From Dendrophyllia cribrosa (lineage: Eukaryota; Cnidaria; Anthozoa; Scleractinia; Dendrophylliidae), in NCBI GenBank assembly GCA_024195265.1, contig JAJLRJ010000001.1, forward strand, positions 53,958,202 through 54,022,201: a stretch of DNA of 64,000 nucleotides, in the 5' to 3' direction. Shown here in pieces: positions 35,301-47,400 of this stretch. Position numbers and translations under genes: made by a program. The notes under the pieces are model-generated. The model was not told the origin of the DNA, did no database searches, and was given only the letters and a program-made list of their open reading frames with translations. How positions within the stretch are numbered: the stretch's first letter is position 1; the number at the start of each line of letters is the position of its first letter.

Positions 35301-38300
35301 GTTCGCTCGTTCCATCACTCAGCTGTAAACTTAGTGACGTAATGCTTTGTTATGAATGCCTTTTGTATCAAGAACAATGCAAATCCAGCGATAATAACTA
35401 ATTTTTTGTAAACAAAGATAAGCTTAAAATGTTTCACATTTGGAGTCTTTAATGCAACACTAAAATCAATCTAAAAGGAGTTTTCAACCGAGACACATGT
35501 TTGATGCATACATGTTTGATGGTCGAGCGGTTTGAGGTTTTGGCTTAATGCCGGGAATGGCAGTCGGGAGGCGTGCGTTCAAGCCACGTTTAGGACCCCC
35601 TTTTTTTTCTTTGGACTGGTCATTATGAAAGTGATGTACTGTTTTTTTTTTTGCGTTCATCAAAAATCCTTACATGTATTTAAAAATATATCGACCTGTG
35701 TCAGTGTGAAAACATAAGCTTACCGCAATATTTCGTTACATGTAAGCATTTGTTATTCATGGGTTGGCTCTTTAAGGAGCCTTTAATCATGCCAGGAGAT
35801 TATAACAGGATGGTAATATTTTTGTGTGAGTTCCACAAATCGCTGTTGCCCGAGCTTGGTTGCTAAATTAAAGAGTTTGCACTCTCATATATCATAAATT
35901 TGAAGCAAATGAAGTAAAATAATCATTGTTGCTCTCTTTACAACAAGGTGAAATCTCAAGAACTGGAGAAAGAAATTCAAGACAAGAAGGACCCAGGTAA
36001 TGATCATGTAGTGTCAGCTATTTTTTATAATACATGAACTAAGGACTTCTGGGAATTCAGTGAGTCTGTTGAGCAGATGCATCCTTTTATCCTCCCTCTC
36101 CCTCTATTCCTACATCTATCTTCCCTTTGTTCTATCCTTTTATCCCTCCTCTTCCCCTTCCCATTTCCCTCTCTCTTCCTCTTTTCCATCCTCCCCTCTT
36201 GCATGTCCTTTCCTCTATCCCTTCCTTACTCAATCCTTCTATTCTACTATCAATCTCTGCTTCCCCATGTCCCTCCCTCCCTTCCTCCTTCCCTCCCTCC
36301 CACCTTCCCTCTGTTCCTCCCTATACCTTCCCCTCACTCTATTCCTTCTCCTATTCTTCCACTATCCACCCTTTTTTCTCTCTTCTGGCTTCTCTCACTC
36401 TTTCCCTTGTCCTATCTCTCCCTTTCTGAGTTCCTCCACCCATTCCCCTGACCCCTTTCCTCCTTCTCCCTCCCTCCCTCCCTCCCTCCCTCTCTCCCTC
36501 CCTCCTTGCTTCCCTCTCCCCCTCCCTCCATTCCCGCTTAAGCATAACATTTTGTTCTTTTAATTTCATTTCAGATGAAGAACATCAAAGAGCTCTGATA
36601 GATTTGGAGGCAGCAAGGAAAAATTTACAGGTACTATACTTCACTAAATTAGTACAATGTATATGTTGTAGTTAATTTTTTATCTCAGGTAATTTTTATT
36701 TTTCCATTGTTTTTGGGTATGGTAATATATGCTAATGAATCTGAAACAAAGGGAAAACAAAAATTACCTGAGATAAAAAAATAACTACAATATATATATA
36801 TATATCATTCTGTAGCTCCATTTGAAGCATCGTGGACAATGCTTAGAAATTAAACATGAAATGTACACAAACCATGGTTACTAGCTGTACGTGTTGCAGA
36901 TAAAATCCAGTCTCGGGTTAGATCAGTATTCAATCAAGATTAAATGTGTACCCAGTATTCAATGTAGGTAAGCTAACCCTAACCCCAACACAAAGCTAAC
37001 CGTAGCTCACTCTAACACAAGGCTCTGTGTAAGGTGTGATAGTTAGCTTTGTGCTAGGGTTAGGGTTAGTTTACCTAGATTGAATACTGGGAACACATTT
37101 AATCGATATTGAATACTGATTCAACCTGAGAACAGATTTCATCTGCAACATGATATATATATGTTGTAGTTCAATTTTATCCTTGGTTCAATTTTGATTT
37201 TCCTTTGTTTGATATCCATTATCATATATTAGCATAGAAAAGAACAATGGAAAATCAAACTTAAACCAAGGATAAAATTGAACTACAACATATACACAGA
37301 GTTGGAAACTTAATTTTGACAGCACTTGCCATGAACTGCACCAAAAAATGTACAATTTGTACTTGCCCAAGAAGATTTGACACTTATCTACATATGTAGG
37401 CGAGTGGAAGGTGCTAATTTTGATCGCCATAACATGGACATACAATGCATTCTTTGAAGCAGAATCTGATTTTAAAATTTTTTTGAGCATCTTCACCTTT
37501 AATTTTGTAGCTTTGCAGCTAGTATTTTTATTTCTATCTGCAAATTTTCTTGGGACATTGTTTGCTGTACATCATTTTATTCTGCTAAATTGAAGGAGTC
37601 TGCGAGTAATCTGGATGAAGCTCTGAGTGAAAGAGATGAATTAACAGAGACATGTGCTGAACTCAAACAACAAATGGTCCAGGTGAAAAAATATTGTTTA
37701 TGTTTATGTTGCAGGTAAAATCCGTTCTCAAATTGAATCAGTATTTAGTATACATGTACAATGTAGGTTAAATTTGTACCCAGTATTCATTCTACGTAAG
37801 CTAACCCTAACCCTAACACAAAGCTAACCATTACCCCTAGCACAAAGATACAGTCATGTAGCCGGTGGTGTGATGGTTACATGAAGCTATGGTAAGAGTT
37901 AGCTTTGTGCTGGGAATATTGTTACACTTGCAGCTTTCCCAGATTGAATACTGATTTAACTGAGACTGGATTTTTATCTGCAACATTTATAAGACATTGT
38001 TCATCCTTTTACTCCCAAGAGTGCCAAAAATAAAAATTCAAGAAGGAAAATCAAATTTCATGTTGTACCATGCAAACGTACGGCTGAAGAGGTTTTATTT
38101 GAATGGTCACATCATAGGATTTCCTCCACAGACTCAAAAGTTAGAACTATACTACATGTCTTCATAATTGACTCTGGGAGTGGTTAAGGATTAATACTAT
38201 ATCCATTATTACGATTTTGTAAAGTGAATCTCCATAGAAAAGCTCTACCGAGCTTGCTGAGAACTCCTGCTACCATTTTAGAACTTAAATGTGTTAGAAT

Positions 38301-41300
38301 TATGATAGGAAATGTGGCAAATAAATAAAATTGAAAAATTAGATACATGTATTACAAAGCTTTATTTAACACATTACATACATTGTATTACTTTGTATAA
38401 ATATTGTTGTTGTGTCCTTTTGTCTTGTCAGGAAATGTTTATATTGCATGCACTGAGAAGTGATAGTGGAATCACTGAAACTTGTTATGTAGAAATATGA
38501 ACAACAATAGCAAACTTAATCATTTGCTATAACCTCCACCTGGTGAATATGTTTGAAGATTTTCCTTTTTTAAAATTTTCAGATGGTTGCAGAATTTGAT
38601 GAAGACAAAAGGATCAGCATTGAAAAGTAATAATTACTTTTTTTATTATACAGCTGTACATAACATAAACCTAAATTCAGTGTCTTTCACAGCTGAAATT
38701 CCCTTAATGTGTAGTGTTAAGTTTGTTGTTATATTTTTGGTTGTCACACTCTTATCTTTTTCTTTTGCTTAGATGTAGAGAAGCATGTCTTCAGCTCCAC
38801 GAGGATGCCAAAAATATGCTGAGAGATCAGTTAAACCAGGAACATGAACAGATAGTCAATAATTTTAAGTATGCATTTTTATAACAGAAAAATCAACTCA
38901 CTGGATTTCTTATGATGTCCAGATTGTTTTTTGCAGTGGCTGCAATGCTGGACAAAAGACCTTGGGTCACTTACAAAAATACTGTGCAATGACAAATTAT
39001 TTTGAAGAGAGAAACTATTGTTCCATTTCCTGAACCCCACCCCCCACCCCTCCAGTGCTCCCCCGCTCCCCTCCAATACAAAGTTGAGACATCTTGCCTT
39101 GGTTGTGTACATAAAAATCAACATGGTATTATTGGGGTTGGAGAGGGGAGCTAGGTGATGACAAAGACAATTTGTGACAAAAGTGTCCCAACACTGTTGA
39201 CAAAGATTGTAGTCATGTACAATTTTCTGTGTTTGCGATTCAGTAGGGCTGCAACGATACATTTTCTCACGATACGATACATATCTCGATACAAGTGCCA
39301 CGATATGATACACAATACGATACATCATTACATACATTTTTCCACCAACACAGGAAGACATTTTGCGACGAACTGCATGTTTTTCCCGTGGGCGTGCAAG
39401 ACTGTGTCAGCTGACAACTAATTATGAAAAATATGTGTCGGAAGCATGCAAAGCTATACGAAGCATGGAACTTTCTTGTCCCTTTGTTTAATAAATAGCT
39501 ATAAAAAGGCTTGGACTTGGGTAAGGAATCATTTAAGACAGTGTTTTCTGAATGTTGATGAGAATCATAATATCGCGATATGTTGTTCAAATATCGATAT
39601 TTGTATCGGGACAAAAAATATCGCGGCTCACCGGTGCACCGGTGTATCGTTGCAGCGCTACGATTCAGGTGACAGTATTTCATATACATATTCATGTCTC
39701 TATGATTGTACAATTTATATCAAGCCTTAGACAAAATAATACAATCAAACACTGTGAACAAAATTTGTTTTAATCCACATTTAATGTGGATAATCATTGG
39801 TTAGGAAAGAGCTGTCCATTGTAACTAAATCAGGGTTGCAATGAGGAATATGTCAGGGATCACATGCAGTTCCAGAGAATTTGAGATTTCAAACCGTGGA
39901 ATCAGGATAAAAAGTTTTTTTGAGGTATCAGGGATTGGCCTGTCCTTTTTTTGTTGCGAGATCAGAATTTGAGTACAGAATGGGATAAGTAATGGGGAAA
40001 TATACAGTCAAATCTGTACACAGTACCTCATTTAGACCCCGAACTAACTGCATTCATATAAAACAAATGAATTGCAGGAAAGAGCTTGAGGAAAGTGGTG
40101 AAGAGTTGATCAGGATCAAGGAATGCTATGTTCAGCTGAGTGAGGAGAGCCGCAGCTTGGAACAGAAATTGAAAGAACAATTTGAAAAGGAAAAACAAAT
40201 GCTTCTGTCTGAGGTAAGTTTTGGACATGTGACTTTGGACATTTGAAACTTATTGAAAACTGCTTTTTGACCCCTAAAAGGAAGTATGAACACCCCCTTT
40301 CTTTTATTTGAGAGTTTCCCAAACCCCCAACCCTCCCACTCACTGACCCCTTCCCCAACCCCACACCCCTCGTTAGGGTTTATTTGCCAGAGGGCCATCA
40401 CAACACTTTTGTCTGAAGATCTCCAGGAGTCACCCAGTCCATTGAAGGAGCTGTAAATTTATCCATGGTGACCCGAAACTTGAAACTTGTAAAGTCAAGT
40501 GAGTAGAATGAAATTACTTAAATTTGTCAAACTTGAATTTGTCAATTCTACTTGGAATATCCCTTGTGGATTCCTTGCTTGTCTTTTTGGACTAATCCCA
40601 CTTCTGACACCATGAAACAGTTGGTTGTTTGTGGGTTTATTCATCAACTGTAAACAGCCACCATATTGGACAAGTGTGTAAACTAGGTCCAGGCTCCTGT
40701 GACCAATACATACTATGACAGTTAGATGAGAACTGCCCTACCTTTCACACAGGGAAAAAGTGGGGCAGTTCTTGTTACCCAGGCGTACAAATGGATACCA
40801 GCAAAGCACAATGAAAGCCTTACAAATGGCTACTGCTTACTGCTCATGATAGGCTTCCATTGGTGAGCCACAAAGCTTCTCCAATCTACTCTAGATTGAA
40901 TAAAACTTTACTTTTACGTGACTGTCATTGGCTTCATTTTTCAGAGTGAGGCTAAACTAGTGGATGAACTACGTTTTTCCCTTGAAAAGCAATACACTGA
41001 GCAGCTGGAGAAAGCATGTGATCATTGGAAGAAAGAAGAGATGACAAGAATAAAAGATGAAGCTATGAAAGAAAAGGAACAGCTTCTTAAGGTTGTCCAA
41101 ACATTTTAGTTGATTTTAGTACTTCATGCAAAAAAAAAAAATGTGTACTGGGAACTGTTTGGACACTAACTACTAAATGCTACAGAAACCACATCAATGG
41201 TTTGATGAACCACCAGGTTATGAATGAATTTAATGCAGTTTTATTAACTTTCTACTGTTTGGTTTCAATGAACTGTCAGCGGTAGTGTGCTACAGCTGTA

Positions 41301-41407
41301 TAGTGGAATCTTTGAACCCATATTGCAGTTATTTGCTCAAGAAGTGCAAATTAATCCCAAATTGAACGAGAAAACCGTATGATTAGTAATAGTAATTGGA
41401 CTGAGTA

Positions 41408-41443
<36 letters not shown>

Positions 41444-44400
41444 AAATCGGCCGAGTGCGTAGCGCGAGGACGATTTGAAATTACAAGCACTATTACCCCT
41501 GAATTGTATGATACGAAGTTCAATTACTAATTAATCGCATCAATAACCAAATTCAAGATTAAAAAGTCTATGTCGACTCTTTTGTACCAAAAACGTCCAG
41601 GATATTAATTTTTATCAGTTTGAAAGTAGGAGGAAAACAGCAAAAAAGAACCCATTGAAGTGCAACTGATTGACGCGCGCGCAACTAAAGTGTCCAATTA
41701 CAGCTATCCAATTACAAAAAGTTTAAATTGGATAGCTGTAATTGGACACCCACGTGACCGCGCGCCAATTACGTGAGAAATAGGCGCGCGGATGACCAAT
41801 CACAATCGAGAATTTTGTTATTGATACGATTACTTATTAATAATTATACATGAAAAAAAATTGCATCAATTTTTTTCAAAACACTTGTTTTTTGCAAAAA
41901 TTTTTGTTTTGCAAAACATTTTTGCATCAATTTTTTTTATTTGTAATTTGCACTGGTGTTACACTTGAACTGCACTTCTCTTAGCCAATCAGAATTGAGT
42001 AATTTTTTCATGTATATTATTAACAGTGTAAGTTCTTTTTTGTGGGCATCTTTGTACAGGACATGGAAGAGGAAAAGTCCAGGGCAGTGGAGGAAGCAAT
42101 TTTTAAAGCTCGTAAGGAATGGAGTGACGAGCCTGCATGCAATAACCAGGATGATGTTGCTGATCAAATAGCAGCTGCTAAAAGGGAGTGGATAAAAGAA
42201 CATAATGATGATTTGGAAAAGCGCTTGTCTAATGCCATAGAAGAAGTGAGACGCATCTGGGATGAGGAACATAACTTGAAAACAAAAGAGGTGAGAAATG
42301 TTAAAGTGTGCTGGTAAACTGGATGTAAGCATGCAGCAGCTTAATGTTAACCTACATGTGTACACACACCATGTACATGTAAATACTATGTACATTGTAC
42401 ATGTATAATTAATTTTTTGAGAAAAGTACAAGAAAAGTACTGTAATTTTGTTTAAAAAAAGAACAAGAAATGAACATTGCATGGCATTTTGCATACATGT
42501 ATGAAAAACAGTTTTGTAAGTCGGCTCCTTGGTAATACTAGGTTAAAATAATATGGTGCATATATAAACAATGCCATTTTTTTCAATCATTAATTTTTGT
42601 CTCATGGACTATTACAGAATGCATGATCATTTTGGTCCACTGCAGTTATGTGTGGAGTGTGAGTTTGCCAAACAATGCTTTGAAGAACTAAGCATAACAC
42701 AATAAGTACTAAATAAAAACTGTTCTTGAGTTGCATGCAAAAAATGGCACATTTATCACTCTAAAGGTAAACTACAATGTAATTTAAAAAAGCATCATTA
42801 TGACAATATTGAAAATGTATAATATGTATTGAGCTTTTCTCATTTTCACCCACACAGATTGTTTTGTATTTATTGACATCAATAGTCTACTCACAAGCAT
42901 TTGTCCTTGTTGTGTTAGGAGATAGAAAAAGTTCGTGCTGAGTTAGAGAAGGCTTGCAGAGAGTCACGTGACCAAGAGGTCAACAAGGCGGTAGAACTGG
43001 CTCTGTCCCATGCTCGTGCAGACTGGCTTAAGAATGACGAGGAGATGAGGCACCGAGAGATTGACCAGGCTGTCGAGGTGGCTACAACTAATGCAGTTGC
43101 CGAGGCTAAAGAAGAATGGGAAAAAGAAATCAAATCACAAGTGAGTAGTGCTAGATACATCATCATGCAGGATAATGATAGGAGTGCTAAGTTAAGCAGT
43201 GAGCTCACCAGAGATAAATTTTAGTGCCATGCTAGGAAGTGTAAACATGCCCCTTATGGCCCTGTCACACTATTGCGTATCGTACTGGCGTATGCCAGCG
43301 TATGAAAAATATCACTCATACGCTGGTATACGCTGTCATACGTTAGGGGTACGTTAGGCATAGGTTGTATACGTTTCAAGCATGGTCGCATACGGTGACA
43401 TACGCTGGCATACGGCGAGGCAGAAAAATTTTTTTAAGCATGCTTAAAAATTTTGTGCGTATTCGGACGTATGGTTTATACGCTAAGCATACGCTGGGCA
43501 TACGCTGAATACGCGAGAGCTACACTAGAGATACGTTACTCATAGGTCAAGTAAGCTGGTCATTTTGTGCGTATGAAAATAATTTTATGAATTTCCATAC
43601 ACAACTCATACGTTTCTCTCATACGTAATAGTGTGACAGGGCCTTTAGTGGTAATATAGGGTAATAGTGGACTAAAGAGCAGAGCGAGGAAAGGGGAGGG
43701 GCCCAAGGGAGGTGGAATGGGGACGACCCCCACTAAGGAGCCTGTTAACAGGCTAGGAAACATAAACTCTCAAAACAAGGTGAGGACAAGCCTGCATTGT
43801 AAGGGTTTTTGTGTTGCGCGAGCATAAAGGGCAAGCAACGAGCCTTAGGAAACAAACCAAAGCCACATGCTGAATCCAGGAATCAAACCCAAGGTAACTT
43901 GGTGGATGGCATGTCCCCTTTTCCCTGTGCTGAGCCTTCTAGATTTGTCATGTACCTTTAACTGTTTCAATTTTTATGTTTGTAGGACAGTTTATTGCAG
44001 ACTGCTATCGCTCATGAAAAGCTCCGTTGGAAGAAAGAAGTGGAATTTGAAAAAATCAAAGCAGCGGAAGCTGCCGTGGCTATTGCAGAAGTGAAGTGGT
44101 ACGAAGAAGAAGAGAGGAAAATCTCTGAAGCAGTTGAACAAGCCATACAGGGGGCTAGGGATGCATGGGAAGAGAAGAAACAGCGGGAAATAGGTATATG
44201 CACGGGAAATGATAAAATTAATACCGTCGCTGCTTACCCAAAATTTTGTTGTCTTTTTTTATTTTATTTTGTTTATTTTGCAAAAGTGACGGTATGAAAT
44301 ACAGTAAAACAATTCAATAACAGTGTAAGTACAGAGACGGCTGTATTCACAGGCTACTAACAAGCAGGGTGGTTTTTTAGTTAAGGTGGCCTCCAAGATT

Positions 44401-47400
44401 AGAACAGCCTCCTGGTTTAGAATAGTGGTCTTCAAGCAGGAGTGGTCACTTATGAAAGGTTTCTGATTTGAATAAAAACAAAAATAGTAGAAAACTTGGT
44501 GCCATGAACAAATTATTGCTGAAGAGGGGTGGTTTGTTACGAGAGGTGCTTGCACAAAGAGGGGCAGAAGTAAGAAGTGCCGGGAAAAGAAAACATCTTC
44601 CATTTGGTGGTTATATTTTGCTCCTGTCTGCGCTTAATTCCTAAAAGTTTTCTCAAAGCACTAGAAACTGAATAAGGTTTACAATGTCTTTTCTTGACAT
44701 TTGTGTTTAGCCGTGGCGGTGGAAATGGCTCGAAAAGAATGGAACTCAAAGAAAGACGAAATGAACTTTGCTGCGGGATCCACTAACTCACAACTCGTCA
44801 AACATTTTGAGGAACAAAGGAAAGAGGCTGTAGAGAAAGCTGTTGGTGAAGCCAGGGTAAGATGATTTAGATTTATGGAGTTTCGGTGCGCGTAAGAGCT
44901 CCGAACTGGGATCTTGTATTGTGGTCTCTGGAAGAAATTGACACTAAAAGCGTCCGAGTTGCAGCTTCTGCCACCTTAACCTGTTTTATTCAGTCGCACT
45001 CTACTGTAATGAAAATCATATCCGTATTGGTTTTGTGAGCTGTCTCATTTGATGCTTTGACGCACTTCGACATTATTGCAAGTGTGTTTAACCCTTTTTC
45101 CCAAAAGTACCAAAAGTCATAATTCAAGAAAAATCCCAGATTTCATTTTGCAAAATATTGAAAAACAAATGGTACCATGCAAAAGCACTACCGAAGAGGT
45201 TTCATTTGAATGGTCACACCATAGGATTTCGTCCACAGACTCAAAAGGTAGAACAAATGGTACCATGCAAAAGTACTACCGAAGAGGTTTCATTTGAATG
45301 GTCACACCATAGGATTTCGTCCACAGACTCAAAAGGTAGAACAAATGGTACCATGCAAAAGTACTACCGAAGAGGTTTCATTTGAATGGTCACACCATAG
45401 GATTTCGTCCACAGACTCAAAAGTTAGAACTACACTACATGTTTCCTTAATTGACTCTGGGAGGGAAAGGGTTTAGGATACGTGAACCAACTAAATGGCC
45501 TGGCTTACTAGCTCTTCCTGTAGTCCACTGGTTACAGCGTCCGACCAGGGGAGGTCAAAATCTTTTTTAAAGACAAAATATATTCAAATTGCTACATAGC
45601 GCAGTTCCACATTTACTATTTCTTATTAAGTAACGTTAAGTTCGTGGGAGAATCAATAGGGCGGATAATGGCCGACTAACTTGCGCGAACCAGGACTTTG
45701 CTCTTTAGAGAATTTTTCATGTTTGTTCGTAGTTGCAATGGGAGAAGCGTTTATCCCAGGAGAAGCGTTCGGAGATCGAGTCTCTGCGAGAGGAAATCTA
45801 TAGGGAATTGGAGGAACAAAAGAAAGTGGAAATTTTGGAAACCTTGGAAGAAGCAAAGGAGGCTTGGATGGAGGAGGCAGAGGAACAGAAACGAGAAGAA
45901 GTGAATGAGGCCATGGCTTACCTCGAGTCAGAGTACGCCAAGAGTTTAGGGGAGTTTAAGCACAAGGAGCTTAGAGACGCTCTTGAAAAAGCGAGGAAGC
46001 AGTGGACTGCAGAGGAACTTACACATCGAGAAGAGATTGTTAAGGTAAAAAAGAAAAACTTCACTGGTCGTTTGTGGGTATTACATTAAAGTGCACCTAA
46101 CCCCCAAATTTTATTTCTTTTAATCAACTCAATGTACGTTGAAAAGTCGAATAGTGAAATATTTCTTGATTTTAACATCGCATTAGTGAGATTTGAATTT
46201 ACAAAATGCTAATTAGATGACGTCAGATCAAGATCAAACCTCTATAATTCACTAACGCAACATTAAAAACAAGAAATATTAACTATTCAATTTTCAACGT
46301 ACATAGAGTTGATTAAGCGAAAAAACAATTTTGGGGTTAGGTGCACTTTAATGATTTCAACGTGCTGCGCCTTATAACACAAGGAAGAGAAAAACCTTTG
46401 AATGCAGAGGAAGAGCAAGCGATGTATGTCATGATCAATGTATTTATCTATTATTTATCGTCCTCAGTTGGTTTATCCATCTTTCATTCCGGATCTCTGG
46501 TCCAGTTTTCTCAAAATTCCGTGGTTATTCTGTAATGTACGGTTGGTTTAATTCTTGTAAAGTTGTGATGATTTGGCCATGCTGCATCAGACGTGCAAGT
46601 TAAGAAGTCCCATTCCCACACGCTCATATACACTTGTTCTTTGACCGCGATAGTTCTAACATACGCAAACGTGTTGCCGTTGACGATTGGTTTCTGAGTG
46701 ATTAGCATTTCTGTCCTGTTATATTTTGGCGTTTTTAAGTTCATTTTCGCATTGGCCGTTTATTTCCTTCTAGGCTCGTCTGGCAGCAGCGCGAGACGAC
46801 TGGCGCGAAGAGACGGCCCAGTCTACCAAGGAAGAGATTGACCGTGCTTTGTCCACTGCCAGAGAGGCTTGGGCCGCAAACCATGAAGATGAACTGGAGG
46901 GGCTCGCAAGTCAGTTAGAGCAGAGTGTACGAGAAAAAATGCAAGCTAAACACGAGGAGGAAAAACGAAAACTTGTGGATGACACACGGAGAGAAGCCGA
47001 GACAAAGTATAACAATGAAAAGATGAAATTAGAAGAAGAACTTAAAAAGAGGAAGGTGTGTTAATACAAGATTCAATATTAGCGGGATAATTGATAACTT
47101 CATACTTGCACCAAAAGTTTTGGGACAACCATGTGTTATAGAACTATTACGTGGGCGTTGAAGGAACTAATCAAGCCTCCATTTGAATGGGATAAATGTG
47201 CCCGGTTGTCATTTCATTTACTGTGGTTGTTTTGGATGATGGTTGCAAGGATTGTACCCTCTGCTCATCATAACAATACAATTTTATCATTTTCTTTTTT
47301 TTAAATTTTAGCTTTTATTATCAATTAATAGATTGTTAGCTTTATATAAATTTTAAATATTAAATATATTTTAGGTTTTAGATTAATATTAGATATTTTA

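Noticed and set aside
36060..36563. Ser/Pro/Leu-rich frames of 100-167 codons
   Set aside because: They arise from the pyrimidine tract; all three plus frames are open for compositional reasons.
45076..45476. Overlapping frames with repeated '[18 protein letters not shown]' text
   Set aside because: Translation of the triplicated MITE core, not a protein repeat family.
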